Of a stretch of DNA of 64,000 nt, positions 37,303 through 50,400 are shown piece by piece. The notes beneath the pieces are model-generated. The model was given only the letters and a program-made list of their open reading frames with translations. It did not search any database and was not told the DNA's origin. Source of the DNA: Saprospiraceae bacterium (GTDB taxonomy: Bacteria > Bacteroidota > Bacteroidia > Chitinophagales > Saprospiraceae); NCBI GenBank assembly GCA_016708265.1, contig JADJGA010000004.1, forward strand, positions 496,001 through 560,000, in the 5' to 3' direction. Numbering within the stretch: position 1 is the stretch's first letter; every line of letters starts with the position of its first letter. Both the position numbers and the translations under genes were made by a program.

Positions 37303-38331
37303 TCACTTTACCCTGATGAAACTCTGTAGCAGAGGTTGTTCCAGATCAAATGACTGAATTTTATACACTCCTGAAGGAAGATCCTTCAATTCCAGTTCAT
37401 AGGATTGTTCAGAGTTAATGACGATTTTCTTAACAATTGCTCCTTCCTTGTTGATTATTGTAGCATTGATATCCCTGTCCTCAAGATTTGATACTGAAAT
37501 ATTGATCTTCTCTGATGCAGGATTAGGATAAACACTCATCTTAGGGATTTCTCCCTTACAGATGTATTTTACAACAATAACTTTATGGTTACTAACGGTT
37601 CCGTCAAAATCTACCTGCCTGATCATATAGTAGTATTTTGTACCACCAGCCAGATCATTTTCATCTGTTAGGCTGTAGGTATTTATACCCTGACCATTGG
37701 TTCCCTTAACTTTGCCAATTGCTGTAAAATCTTTTCCATCAGTACTCCTCAGAATTTCCATGTAGTCATTATTGATCTCAGTGGATGTTTTCCATGTCAG
37801 TTCAATTTTACCACATTCCCTGGATTCACCAGTGAAAGACAGGAGTTCTATAGGAGTTGCTACAGTCACAATTAAGCCTGCAGTTGCCTGATTATCGCTT
37901 GGTTCCTGATCTGTCCAATCCTCAAAATCAGTATCAAATAACGTAGACTGATTTGCACCAATCACTGCATTTCCTGTAACAATAAATACAAAGTCAGCAC
38001 CGGAAAATCCCTGTAAAATTGTAGGGATCACCTGAGTATTGTATCCAAACCATACTCCGTTTGCTTCATCATATTCAAAAGTTTCGAAATAATTCATCAG
38101 ATCACCAACAGGAGGGTCACTCGCAGAATACTGCGGAGGAAAGTTAACCTGGATCCATACTCCACCAACCGGGATCGAAGCAAAATCGTTATTGCCAAAA
38201 CTAACAGTACATGTAGTTGTTGATCCAACCGGAATACTTGGAGGTAAAAATGTGCCGGATATTCCAATATCCTGAGCAAAAAGTGAAAAACTATTCACTA
38301 ATATTACGATAAATAAAATTAATTTTTTCAT
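37303..38331 (-). CDS. small T9SS type A protein, partner of giant protein 1
   Basis: The 342-aa protein has a signal peptide (MKKLILFIVILVNSFSLFAQ). A DUF11/Ig-like domain covers about residues 20-160 (DIGISGTF, GVWIQVNFPP). A fibronectin-like region follows at about 165-260 (CGKIELTWKTSTEINNDYMEILRS, TKYYYMIRQVDFDGT). A T9SS type A sorting domain starts near 265 (KMSVYPNPASEKINISV, LPSGVYKI). It starts 86 bp after the stop of giant protein 1 with a long hairpin between. Its paralogue at 54118 has the same length and layout. Its N-terminal domain looks related to the last 140 aa of the giants. Probably exported with, and possibly anchoring, the giant protein; this is inference. Confidence 0.9.
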   Translation of the reverse strand: MKKLILFIVILVNSFSLFAQDIGISGTFLPPSIPVGSTTTCTVSFGNNDFASIPVGGVWIQVNFPPQYSASDPPVGDLMNYFETFEYDEANGVWFGYNTQVIPTILQGFSGADFVFIVTGNAVIGANQSTLFDTDFEDWTDQEPSDNQATAGLIVTVATPIELLSFTGESRECGKIELTWKTSTEINNDYMEILRSTDGKDFTAIGKVKGTNGQGINTYSLTDENDLAGGTKYYYMIRQVDFDGTVSNHKVIVVKYICKGEIPKMSVYPNPASEKINISVSNLEDRDINATIINKEGAIVKKIVINSEQSYELELKDLPSGVYKIQSFDLEQPLLQSFIRVK

Positions 38332-38359
38332 ATTTTTAATTTATTAAGATTTATAATAA

Positions 38360-38401
38360 CCTATGGTTTCAAATCCGGTTTCTCAAATAAGAAACCATAG
38401 G
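38360..38401 (-). promoter_or_regulatory. intercistronic hairpin, cassette 1
   Basis: CCTATGGTTTC at 38360-38370 and GAAACCATAGG at 38391-38401 form an 11-bp perfect stem with a 20-nt loop between the giant gene and its small partner. There is no T-run, so it is not a standard terminator. The same position in cassette 2 has a stem with an A-T to G-C pair exchange, which suggests selection on the RNA structure. Confidence 0.8.
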
Positions 38402-38417
38402 AATTAACTTTAATACA

Positions 38418-41400
38418 TTACAAAGTGGTAATATTAATGTTAGCACTATTGTTAACAGCATTGTTATCACCTCCTGAACCCGGAATCAGAATTGATTTCA
38501 GGATCGAACTGTTCATTGAACTTGTTGCTGTAAGCTTGATTGCAACTTTGAACTCACCATTTGCAGGTATTGAGTTGTTGGTTGTCAGCAATATAGCTCC
38601 GTTAGGATAAGTAAATGACGACCATCCATCCGTACTGTTGCCAACAGCAACATTCGGATTAGTTGCAACTGTCTGTGTTTCATCAAAATCAAGAGTATAA
38701 CCAGCTATCCTTGGAATGAATACCTGAATTGTACCATTAGTTGCCAATCCACCGATTTCGTTAAGTCTGATCACAGCATCCTTTGTCTGACCTGGTACAA
38801 ATGATCCGTTAAACGGAACCTGCCATCTTACCCTGATATCTGTTGATGGTGGAATACATGTTCCAACCATAGTAACTGTAAATGAACAACTGTTGGAGTT
38901 ACCTGAACCATCTGTTACAGTATATGTAACTGTATAAACACCAGGTACAGCAAATGTTGTTCCTGATACATAGTTGGATGTCAATGTGTAATCACTTGCA
39001 CAGAAGTCAGATATTGTAGGATCATTCCAGAATGCCTGTGCGAAACATGCACCTGTAGGAGCATTTACAACAACATTAGCAGGACATGATATGATCGGAG
39101 CCCAGATATCGTCGATATCTACAACGTATGAGCAGGTTGAAACCTGACCATGTTCGTCAGTAGCTGTGATTGTGATCTGGTTGGAACCGATTGGCAGTCC
39201 AAACTGTGCCTGAATATTGTAAATACCTCCTCCAAGATATGTAAGTATCAATGGTATATTGTCTCCATTTTCAAGTAGAATACATGTTGCTGTAACGTCA
39301 ATATCATCAGGTAATGAACAATTGTCTGTAATAGTAGGTAATGTCTTGCTGTATGCTGTAAAGCAGGTAACAGGTGAAGCCTGAGTTAAGAACTCATCAG
39401 GAGGACAAGTCAGGAATGGTCCCATATTGTCGAGTACTGTTACTACTGCCACACATGAAGCTGAATTACTGCAATCGTCTGTTGCTGTAAGGGTTACATT
39501 ATTAGGTCCAATGTCACTGCAATTAAATGCACTGATATCTATTGCCAGACTTACACCACCGCATACATCGCTGCTTCCGTTATCAACATCAGCAGGAGTT
39601 ATACTTGTATTTCCTGTAGCATCAAGATATACTGTGATATTCTTGCAAACAGGGACAGGATCTGTAGTATCCTCAACTGTAAATATTCCCTCTTTCGTAC
39701 TTGTGTTGTCGCAAAGATCTTTAACTGTATATGTTACAATCATTGTTCCTGTTTCACCACAACCATCGCTCAGATTTGCAAAACTGTAATTACTTGTAAC
39801 AGTAACTGCTCCGCAAAGATCGGTTGCGCATGACTGCAGGTATGCAATATTAGCTGCATCCCATGCATCTGCTGCTGCCTCATTTCCGGCAACACCACTA
39901 CATTCGTAAATCAGGTCAAGACTATTTGTACATGCTGTCAGATCTGGTGCAATATTGTCCTCAACAGTTATTATCTGTACTCCGACTGCATCATTACCGC
40001 AATTATCTGTTGCTGTCCATGTCCTTGTCAAGACATAAGTATTAGGACAAACACCATCTGCTCTTACTTCACTAAATAGGATATCAACATTTGTATCACA
40101 ATTGTCTGATGCAGTTACTGCAGCTACTGCAGGTACCTGATGACATTCAACTGTAACATCAGCAGGAACTCCTGTTAAAACAGGATCAGTAATATCCTGA
40201 ACAGTGATAACCTGTGACCTGATGTCAGTATTTCCACAGTTGTCGGTAGCTGTCCATGTCCTGATCAGTGTATATGAATCTTCACATGCACCATCAAGTC
40301 TCATTTCATTGAAATCAACATTTACAGCTGCATCGCAATTATCTGTTGCTGTTACTGTAGGAAGTACAGGGACTTCATGACATTCAACTGTTGTACTTGC
40401 AGGTACACCAAACAATACAGGATCAGTAGTATCGATCACTGTGATAACCTGAACTTTAACATCAGTATTTCCACAGTTATCAGTAGCTGTCCATGTTCTT
40501 GTAAGAGTGTATGAATCCTCGCATGTACCGTCTGTTCTTACTTCACTGTATGCAACATCAACATTGGTGTCACAATTATCAGTTGCTGTAAGTACTGGTG
40601 CAGTTGGAACATCATCACATTCGACTGTAACATCAGCAGGTGCTGTTCCTAAAACAGGATCAGTAGTATCGATTACCGTGATAACCTGAACCTTAACATC
40701 AGTATTACCGCAGTTATCTGTTGCTGTCCATGTCCTTGTCAATGTATAGCTGTTATCACAAATTACATTTGAAATGCTTTCTACAAGATCTATTGTAACA
40801 TTTGCATCACAATTATCTGTTGCTGTCATTGCAGAAGCTGCAGGTATTGCACTGCATTCAACTGTGATAGCAGCAGGTGCATCGGATAAAACAGGATCTG
40901 TAGTATCTTCAACTGTAATAACCTGTGATTTTACATCTGTATTTCCACAGAAATCTGTAGCAGTCCATGTCCTTGTAAGTGTATATGAATCCTCACATAA
41001 ACCATCTGTTCTTACTTCAGCATATGCAACTGTGACGCCTGCGTTGCAGTTGTCAGTTGCTGTTACTGTAGGTGCAACAGGCACTGCATCACATTCAACA
41101 GTTACATTTGCAGGTACTCCAACCAGTACAGGATTGATATTATCATCAATCACTACCAGTTGTGTACATGTAGCTATGTTTCCTGAAGCATCCTTGATCT
41201 CGTATAGTCTGGAATATGTTTTCGGACATGTTAAGCCATTGTCAATATTGCTAACAAGTCTGAATGTAGACATATCAAGTATACAATTATCACTCAGAAT
41301 ACCAGTTGCAGCTATAAATGCCAGTGCTCCTGAAGCTCCGTTCGCAAATGGTACCGGTACTTCTGATACATCGCAAATACCTACCAATGTAGGAGGACAT

Positions 41401-44400
41401 TGCATTTGTGGAGGTATAGGATCTACAACCGTTATTGTGAAATAATGGTTAAGAACATTTCCACAATCATCAGTAGCTGAGATCGTAACATTATTTGTTC
41501 CAACAGGGAATTCACCCTGGAAGAATGTAAATACATCGAATATAACTATAGGACCTGTTACAGCATTCACAGCGGTAGCTGTAACTGTAACATTACCATC
41601 ACAAAGATCGCTTGCTGTTGGTTTAACAAATGGAACTGTGATCTCACAGTCTGATCCTGAAACAGGATAAGTAACACTTACAGGTAATGCTGCAGGATTA
41701 TTCCATGTAGGAATAGTCGTGTCAACTATAGTAATAACCTGTGTATATGTAGCACTTGTATTTCCGCAGGCGTCAGTTACTACCCATGTATTGGTGTAGG
41801 TACCAGCCTGTGGGCATAGTGTTCCGGCTATATAAGCACCCGGAGTTTTCACTATATTAGTCACATCCGCATCGCAATTATCAGTTGCAACAGGGAATAA
41901 TGACTGTGCTCCTGCAAGTCCCGTAGGATTACTGCATTCAACAGTTCTGTCGAGCTCACCGGCAGTGGTTGTCCATGTCGGATCTGTTGTATCCTCAACA
42001 GTGATCACCTGAACTTTAGTATCTGTATTGCTGCAATTATCTGTAGCAACCCATGTTCTTGTTATTGTATAGCTGTTATCATCACAGTTACCCGGGATCA
42101 TATCAGCATTCTGTGTGCTAACCTCATCAAATGTAATTGCAACGTTTGCGTCACAATTATCTGTTGCTGTAGGTGTAGCAGGTACAGGTATCGCATTACA
42201 TTCTACTGTAACATTTGCAGGTACTCCTGCCAAAACTGGATCAGTAGTATCTTCAACTGTAATAACCTGAACTTCAGTATCTGTATTTCCACAGTTGTCT
42301 GTTGCAATCCATGTTCTTGTGAGTGTATATGAATCCTCACATGCACCATCTGCTCTTACCTCACTGTAAGAAATTGCAACGTTAGCGTCGCAGTTATCTG
42401 TTGCTGTAGGTGAAGCAGCTGTAGGTATTGCATTACATTCTACTGTAATATTTGCAGGTATTCCAGCCAAAACAGGATCAGTAGTATCTTCTACTGTGAT
42501 GACCTGAACTTCAGTATCTGTATTACCACAGTTGTCTGTAGCAACCCATGTCCTTGTGAGTGTATATGAATCTACACATGTACCATCTGTTCTTACTTCA
42601 TTATAAGTAATTTCAACACTTGCATCGCAATTATCTGAAGCAGTAGGTGCAGCAGGTGCAGGTATTGCATTACATTCTACTGTAACATTTGCAGGTACTC
42701 CTGCCAAAACAGGATCAGTAGAATCTTCTACTGTAATAACCTGAAATTCAGTATCAGTATTACCGCAGTTGTCTGTAGCAACCCATGTCCTGGTAAGTGT
42801 ATATGAATCTACACATGTACCATCTGTTCTTACTTCATTATAAGTAATTTCAACACTTGCATCGCAATTATCTGAAGCAGTAGGTGCAGCAGGTGCAGGT
42901 ATTGCATTACATTCTACTGTAACATTTGCAGGTACTCCTGCCAAAACAGGATCAGTAGTATCTTCTACCGTAATAACCTGAACTTTAGTGTCTGTATTAC
43001 CGCAGTTATCTGTTGCAATCCATGTTCTTGTAAGTGTGTATGAATCAGGGCATGATCCGTTTGTTCTCACTTCACCATAAGTAATCGTAACATCATTGTC
43101 ACAATTATCAGTTGCAGTAGGTGTGGCTGCTGTTGGAACAGCATCACACTGAACTGTAACATCTGCAGGTACTCCAACTAACACAGGTTTCTGTGTGTCT
43201 ATCACTGTAATCACCTGTGATTCTACATCAGTGTTCCCACAAGCATCTGTTGCTGTCCATGTCCTTGTAATAGTATAACTGTTTTCACAGATCACATTAG
43301 AAATAACCTCATTAAGAGTTATCACAACACCAGCATCACAGATATCCGTTGCTGTAGGTGTTGCAGGAGCTGGAATTGCACTGCACTGAACAGTTGTATT
43401 TGCAGGTATACCTGCAAGAACAGGATCAGTAGTATCTTCAATAGTTATCACCTGAACATGATCTGTTGTATTACCACATGCATCCTCTGCTGTCCATGTC
43501 CTTGTGATAGTGCCAGTATAACCTCCACAGCCGCTTAAATCCTCTACATCATTGTATGTAACTGATACACCAGCAGCACAATTATCTGAAGCTGTTGCGA
43601 TACCGGTAAACTGTGGATCAGTCGGGTATGAAGCAGTTCCTGTTGCTATTATCTGTGCAGCATATGTGATTGAAACAGCATCGCCTGCTGCGTAATTATC
43701 TTCATCCTCGAAATCAATTACAACCGAAGTTATTGGAGCATAAGGTGCCATATCAAATGCTAATAACTGAGTACGACATAAATTAGGGAACACATTTGTA
43801 CCATTTATGATTAATGTGAATGAATACCAGCTTGGACAATTGGAACTACCTGTCCATGTCGTAATATTCACATCAGTTATTGGCAAAGTTGCACAACTTA
43901 AATTCCAGGAGAATACTGAAGTTGGAGCATTGTCTTTACCAGACATCGTTCCTGAAGTGGTACATGTCATAGTAGGTGTTGACGGTGGTCCACACTGTAC
44001 TGTAGTATTAGCCGGTGAGAATGTAAATGTAGGTGCAATATTATCATCAACAATCACTAACTGTGTACACTGATCAACATTTCCTGATTTATCCTTGATC
44101 TCATAAACTCTTGACCATGTTTTTGGACATGTCAATCCGTCTTCTGTATTGCTTACCAGTTTGAATGTTGACCTGTTAACTGTACAGTTATCGAACAGTA
44201 TACCACCTGCCATTTCAAACGCAAATGCTCCGGCTGCTCCGTTAGCAAACGGTGCAGGAACTTCGGATACATCGCAGATTGCTGTCAGTGTCGGTGGACA
44301 AGTCATCTCAGGTGCAACAATATCATTGATAGTATATGTATAAACATGGGTAATAAAATTACCGCAATCATCAGTAGCAGTGATTGTTACTGTATTGATG

Positions 44401-47400
44401 CCAAGCGGGAATTCACCCTGGAAGTATGCACCAATATCAAATATCAGTACCGGTCCTGTCAGGTTATTCACTGCTGTAGCTGTAACAACAACATTAGCAT
44501 CACAATTGTCAGAAGCTAATGGCTTTACAAATGGAATTGTAACCTCACAGTCAGATCCTGATACATTATAAACTGCATTTGCAGGTAGAGTAAGAGGATT
44601 ATTCCATGTAGGAACTGTATTATCAATTACTGTAATTGTCTGAACTAAGTAAGTTTTATTGCCTGAACAATCTTCCAATGTGAAAGTTCTTGTAACAATA
44701 TATGGACTTGCAGGACATCCTGAACCTCCATTATTTAAGTCAGCAACAGTAACTGCAACCGGTCCTTCACAATTATCATCTTCATCAGTTATAACAGCAG
44801 GATCTGCAACCGGAACATCATCGATGCACTGTAATGCAAGATTAGCTGGTGTTGTAGCTGTCGGTCCGGTAACATCTGATACATTTATCGTCTGTACAAC
44901 ATCAATATAGTTGTTTGAACAATCTGTTATCCTATATGTACGTGTTACGGTAATTGGTCCTCCATTGCACGTTGGTGCTGCAGGAATATCCGTCAACAAG
45001 GTAACTACAGGAGCCGGATCACAATTGTCTGCCTCATCTGTAACTACTGCAACATCAGCAGCAGGTATTGAACTGTAACATTGTACATTAATATCTGCAG
45101 GATTGCTTGCTGTAGGATCTGTAACATCTGATACATTTATCGTCTGTACAACATCAATATAGTTGTTTGAACAATCTGTTATCCTATATGTACGTGTCAC
45201 GGTAATTGGTCCTCCATTGCACGTTGGTGCTGCAGGAATATCCGTCAACAAAGGTAACTACAGGAGCCGGATCACAATTGTCTGCCTCATCTGTAACTAC
45301 TGCAACATCAGCAGCAGGTATTGAACTGTAACATTGTACATTAATATCTGCAGGATTGCTTGCTGTAGGATCTGTAACATCTGATACATTTATCGTCTGT
45401 ACAACATCAATATAGTTGTTTGAACAATCTGTTATCCTATATGTACGTGTTACGGTAATTGGTCCTCCATTGCACGTTGGTGCTGCAGGAATATCCGTCA
45501 ACAAGGTAACTACAGGAGCCGGATCACAATTGTCTGCCTCATCTGTAACTACTGCAACATCAGCAGCAGGTATTGAACTGTAACATTGTACATTAATATC
45601 TGAGGATTGCTTGCTGTAGGATCTGTAACATCTGATACATTTATCGTCTGTACAACATCAATATAGTTGTTTGAACAATCTGTTATCCTATATGTACGTG
45701 TCACGGTAATTGGTCCTCCATTGCACGTTGGTGCTGCAGAATATCCGTCAACAAGGTAACTACAGGAGCCGGATCACAATTGTCTGCCTCATCTGTAACT
45801 ACTGCAACATCAGCAGCAGGTATTGAACTGTAACATTGTACATTAATATCTGCAGGATTGCTTGCTGTAGGATCTGTAACATCTGATACATTTATCGTCT
45901 GTACAACATCAATATAGTTGTTTGAACAATCTGTTATCCTATATGTACGTGTTACGGTAATTGGTCCTCCATTGCGTTGGTGCTGCAGGAATATCCGCCA
46001 ACAAGGTAACTACAGGAGCCGGATCACAATTATCTGCCTCATCTGTAACTACTGCAACATCAGCAGCAGGTATTGAACTGTAACATTGTACATTAATATC
46101 TGCAGGATTGCTTGCTGTAGGATCTGTAACATCTGATACATTTATCGTCTGTACAACATCAATATAGTTGTTTGAACAATCTGTTATCCTATATGTACGT
46201 GTCACGGTAATTGGTCCTCCATTGCACGTTGGTGCTGCAGGAATATCCGTCAACAAGGTAACTACAGGAGCCGGATCACAATTGTCTGCCTCATCTGTAA
46301 CTACTGCAACATCAGCAGCAGGTATTGAACTGTAACATTGTACATTAATATCTGCAGGATTGCTTGCTGTAGGATCTGTAACATCTGATACATTTATCGT
46401 CTGTACAACATCAATATAGTTGTTTGAACAATCTGTTATCCTATATGTACGTGTTACGGTAATTGGTCCTCCATTGCACGTTGGTGCTGCAGGAATATCC
46501 GTCAACAAGGTAACTACAGGAGCCGGATCACAATTGTCTGCCTCATCTGTAACTACTGCAACATCAGCAGCAGGTATTGAACTGTAACATTGTACATTAA
46601 TATCTGCAGGATTGCTTGCTGTAGGATCTGTAACATCTGATACATTTATCGTCTGTACAACATCAATATAATTATTGCATACATCTGTTATCCTATACGT
46701 ACGTGTTACGGTAATTGGTCCTCCATTGCACGTTGGTGCTGCAGGAATATCCGTCAACAAGGTAACTACAGGAGCCGGATCACAATTGTCTGCCTCATCT
46801 GTAACTACTGCAACATCAGCAGCAGGTATTGAACTGTAACATTGTACATTGATTGGTAATGGATTGCTCGCTGTAGGATTGGTATTATCCTGAATCGTAA
46901 ATACCTGAGTTTGCTCAGTAAAATTATTGTAATTATCTGTCACTCTCCAAACTAAAGTCCATGTAGAACTGCAAGGATCAGTTACAAAAGTCTTACTTAC
47001 CAAAGTAAGAACTGGTGCAGCTGTACATGCGTCTGCATAACCACCGTCTGTATACCCTGCTGTTGTAGCACTGTAAACAGCCTCAAGATGTGGTGCTGTC
47101 TGAGTGATTCCGGCAACTGTATAAGTACTTCCTGAAGCTATTACACCCGGCTCAATACTTACTGTTGCTGCTGCAGGACATGAAGAACCAGCAAGTGTCG
47201 TCAGAATTACATCATCAGGATCCTCAAATGAAGGAGGATCATTTTCAGTAACTGTAACTGTAAATGTACAGATGCTTGTATTTCCTGCCGCATCTATAGC
47301 TGTATAAGTTACTATTGTCTGTCCGAGAGCAAAGTTCTTTGTTACCGGCAGACTTAAAGTACTTGTCAATATTTCATTAGCTGGTAAGAATGCCGGAACC

Positions 47401-50400
47401 GGAGTACCATTGGTAAATGTCAGAACATAAGTATTGATCTGGCAGTTATCCTGTACTGAAGGTGAATTCCAGCTAGCATCCTGATTGCATTCATCTGTGT
47501 CAGTGTCAACAGCTATATTACCCGGGCATGCTCCCAATGTAGGAGGAACATTGTCAGGAATAACCTGTACTGTATTTACACTTGCAATACAACCATTTGC
47601 ATCTTTAACTTTTATATTAGCATATGAACCAACCGGTAATGTGAACCAGTTATCCAGTTGCCATGGTCCACCGACTCCGTTCAGACTATACTGATAGCCA
47701 GGAGTACCTCCTGTTGCAGTAATGTAAACGAGGGCAGAAGTACCACTACATACAAGAACCGGGGATGGTGCACTTCCGTACAATATCTGTGGTTCTGTTA
47801 TAAGTATACTTCCAACTGCTGTACAACCATCGGCTGAAGTAACTGTAACCGTATATGTTCCGGGAGCCAGTCCTGTTATAGTTGCTAGATCATCATCAAC
47901 CAGATCTGCTCCGTCATTGCTCCAGTCATAAGTCACCGGAGTAACAGATGGCATATTGGTTACAACAACAGTTGCAGTACCATTATTAGCACCATTGCAT
48001 GTTACATTTGTACCTGTAACACTTAATACCGGTGCAAGATTAACATCAAGAGTAACTATCGAAACAGCATAACAACCTGTTGTATTGTTTTCTACTCTTG
48101 CCCAAACCTGTCCGGGAATGCTTGTATAAGGACTTGACAAAGCTCCGATATCACCTGCTGCATCAGAAGCAGAATTGTGATATGTAACTGTCATTCCTGT
48201 CTGACCACCCAATACTGTTGCATCTGCATCAGTAAGAGTAAATGGTGCCTGTGATGTTCCCGCAGGATCTTCACATTCCTGAAGTGTTGCAGGATATGCA
48301 TTTGGATTCGGATTGACTGTAAATGTCAGGCTGTAAACAGGTGACAAACAACCCTGAGAATCTGTAAAATACAATGTCAGATTGAAATTGCCCGGAGTAT
48401 TGCCAGCAGTAAGTGTTGGTGATTGAGCTGTCAATGAGCTAAGTGAAGAACCGGTTCCGTCTGTATCAACTATTGCCCAAGTATAAGTAAATGGTGCAAT
48501 ACCGAGAGCAGGAACTGCCTCAACAACTCTTGTTTCTCCTGTACACAGAGTAAGATCTCCACCAGGAAGAATATTTCCTGATACCTCAGGGCTAACTCTG
48601 AGAGTAACCCAGAAATTGTCACCTACACACAGGTGGTCGCTTGATCTTACATTTTCAAATCTGTAATTAACATCAACTTCTGAAGTTGAAAAATTAAATA
48701 TTGTACCAGTAATATGATTACTATTTGTAAATCCAGGAAGAAGAGGAGAAGTAATAGGTTCTCCGGTAGTACCGGCAGGATCATTAAGCTGAACCCTTCT
48801 CCACTGAGTATTACCCGGTATATTTAAAATATTCGTATTTGGATCCCAGTCAAAAGCGACACTTGAACAAATAGGAACTATAATTGGATTTCCTACTGTA
48901 AGTCCTGCAATTGGATCTGGTTCAGGATAGATCGGCACTGTAACAGTGAACGGATCTCCAAGACAAAGTGCAGCACTTACAGGTACTACAGTATAAATTA
49001 CATTAACCGTATTAGGTGTAAGGTTTGTCCATGCATCGTTGGCTATCACGTTTGCTGAAAATCCTGTACCCGTAGCTGGTGATCCAGCTGAAGCTACAAG
49101 ACCGTTGGAATTAATATCTGTTATATTAAATGTAGTTGCTGCAGGGCTTGGATCATTATTGAATGTATGACCTGTAGCTCCATCGCTGCAAACTGCACCT
49201 GCAGTATAACTTGCAATTACAGGCTCAGGATTAACTGTTACTGTAATTGTAAATGTTGAACCAACACATCCTTCAGGAACTGAAGTTGGTGTAACTGTAT
49301 AAACTACTGTTTGAGCTGTTGCGCTCACATTATTAATTGTCTGAGTAATATAGTCACCTGAACCTGCTGATTCTCCAGTTACATTTGGGTTATCAACAAC
49401 TGTCCATGTGAAATCGCTCGAAATTAAATTTGTTACCTGTAACTGAAGATCAACATTCAAAGCAACATCACTACAAGTGAGCGCTGTTCCATTTGTTGCG
49501 ACAGGTTCCGGATTTACGGTAACTGTAACTGTAAATGTTGAACCAACACATCCTTCAGGATCTGAAGTTGGTGTAACTGTATAGACAACAGTCTGTGCAG
49601 TTCCTGTCAGGTTAGTGATTATATCAGTTATAACATCACCTGAACCTGCTGATTCACCAGTAACATTTGGATTATCAACTACAGTCCAGGTAAAATTACT
49701 TGAAACTAAATTGGTCACCTGACCTTGCAGATCAACATTCAATGCTACATCGCTGCAAGTAGTAGGAGTTGCATCATCTGCAACCGGTTCCGGATTTACA
49801 GTTACTGTAACTGTAAATGTTGAACCAACACATCCTTCAGGATCTGAAGTTGGTGTAACTGTATAGACAACTGTCTGTGCAGTTCCTGTCAGGTTAGTGA
49901 TTGTCTGAGTTATATTATCTCCTGAACCATCTGATTCACCTGTTACGTTGGTATTATCAACAACCGTCCATGTGAAATTACTTGAAACTCCATTTGATAC
50001 TTGTCCTTGCAGATCAACATTCAATGCTACATCGCTGCAAGTAGTAGGAGTTGCATTATCTGCAACCGGCTCCGGATTTACAGTTACTGTAACTGTAAAT
50101 GTACCTCCTACGCAACCTTCAGGATCTGAAGTTGGTGTAACTGTATAAACAACATCTTCAGGTGATCCTGTTAAATTAGTCAGAGTTTGATTGATAAAAT
50201 CTCCAGAACCATCTGCTTGACCTGTTACATTTGCGTTTGGTGCAACAGTCCATGTGAAATTACTTATAACACTATTAGTAATCTGAGCCTGCAGATCAAC
50301 GTTTATAGCAACATCACTGCATGTAAAAGGAGTTGCATTATCTGCAAACGGATCCGGTGCAATTGTAATGGTATATTGTACAATATCACCGCTACATTCA

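Noticed and set aside
40774..41445. Open frame of 223 codons on the plus strand opposite giant gene 1
   Set aside because: It is the antisense of a Thr/Val/Asp-rich repeat region, has no start context or family features, and similar long antisense frames occur throughout the giants.
44868..46848. CRISPR-like array
   Set aside because: The 252-bp units are contiguous, translate as protein repeats and have no short repeat/unique spacer pattern; no cas genes are present.
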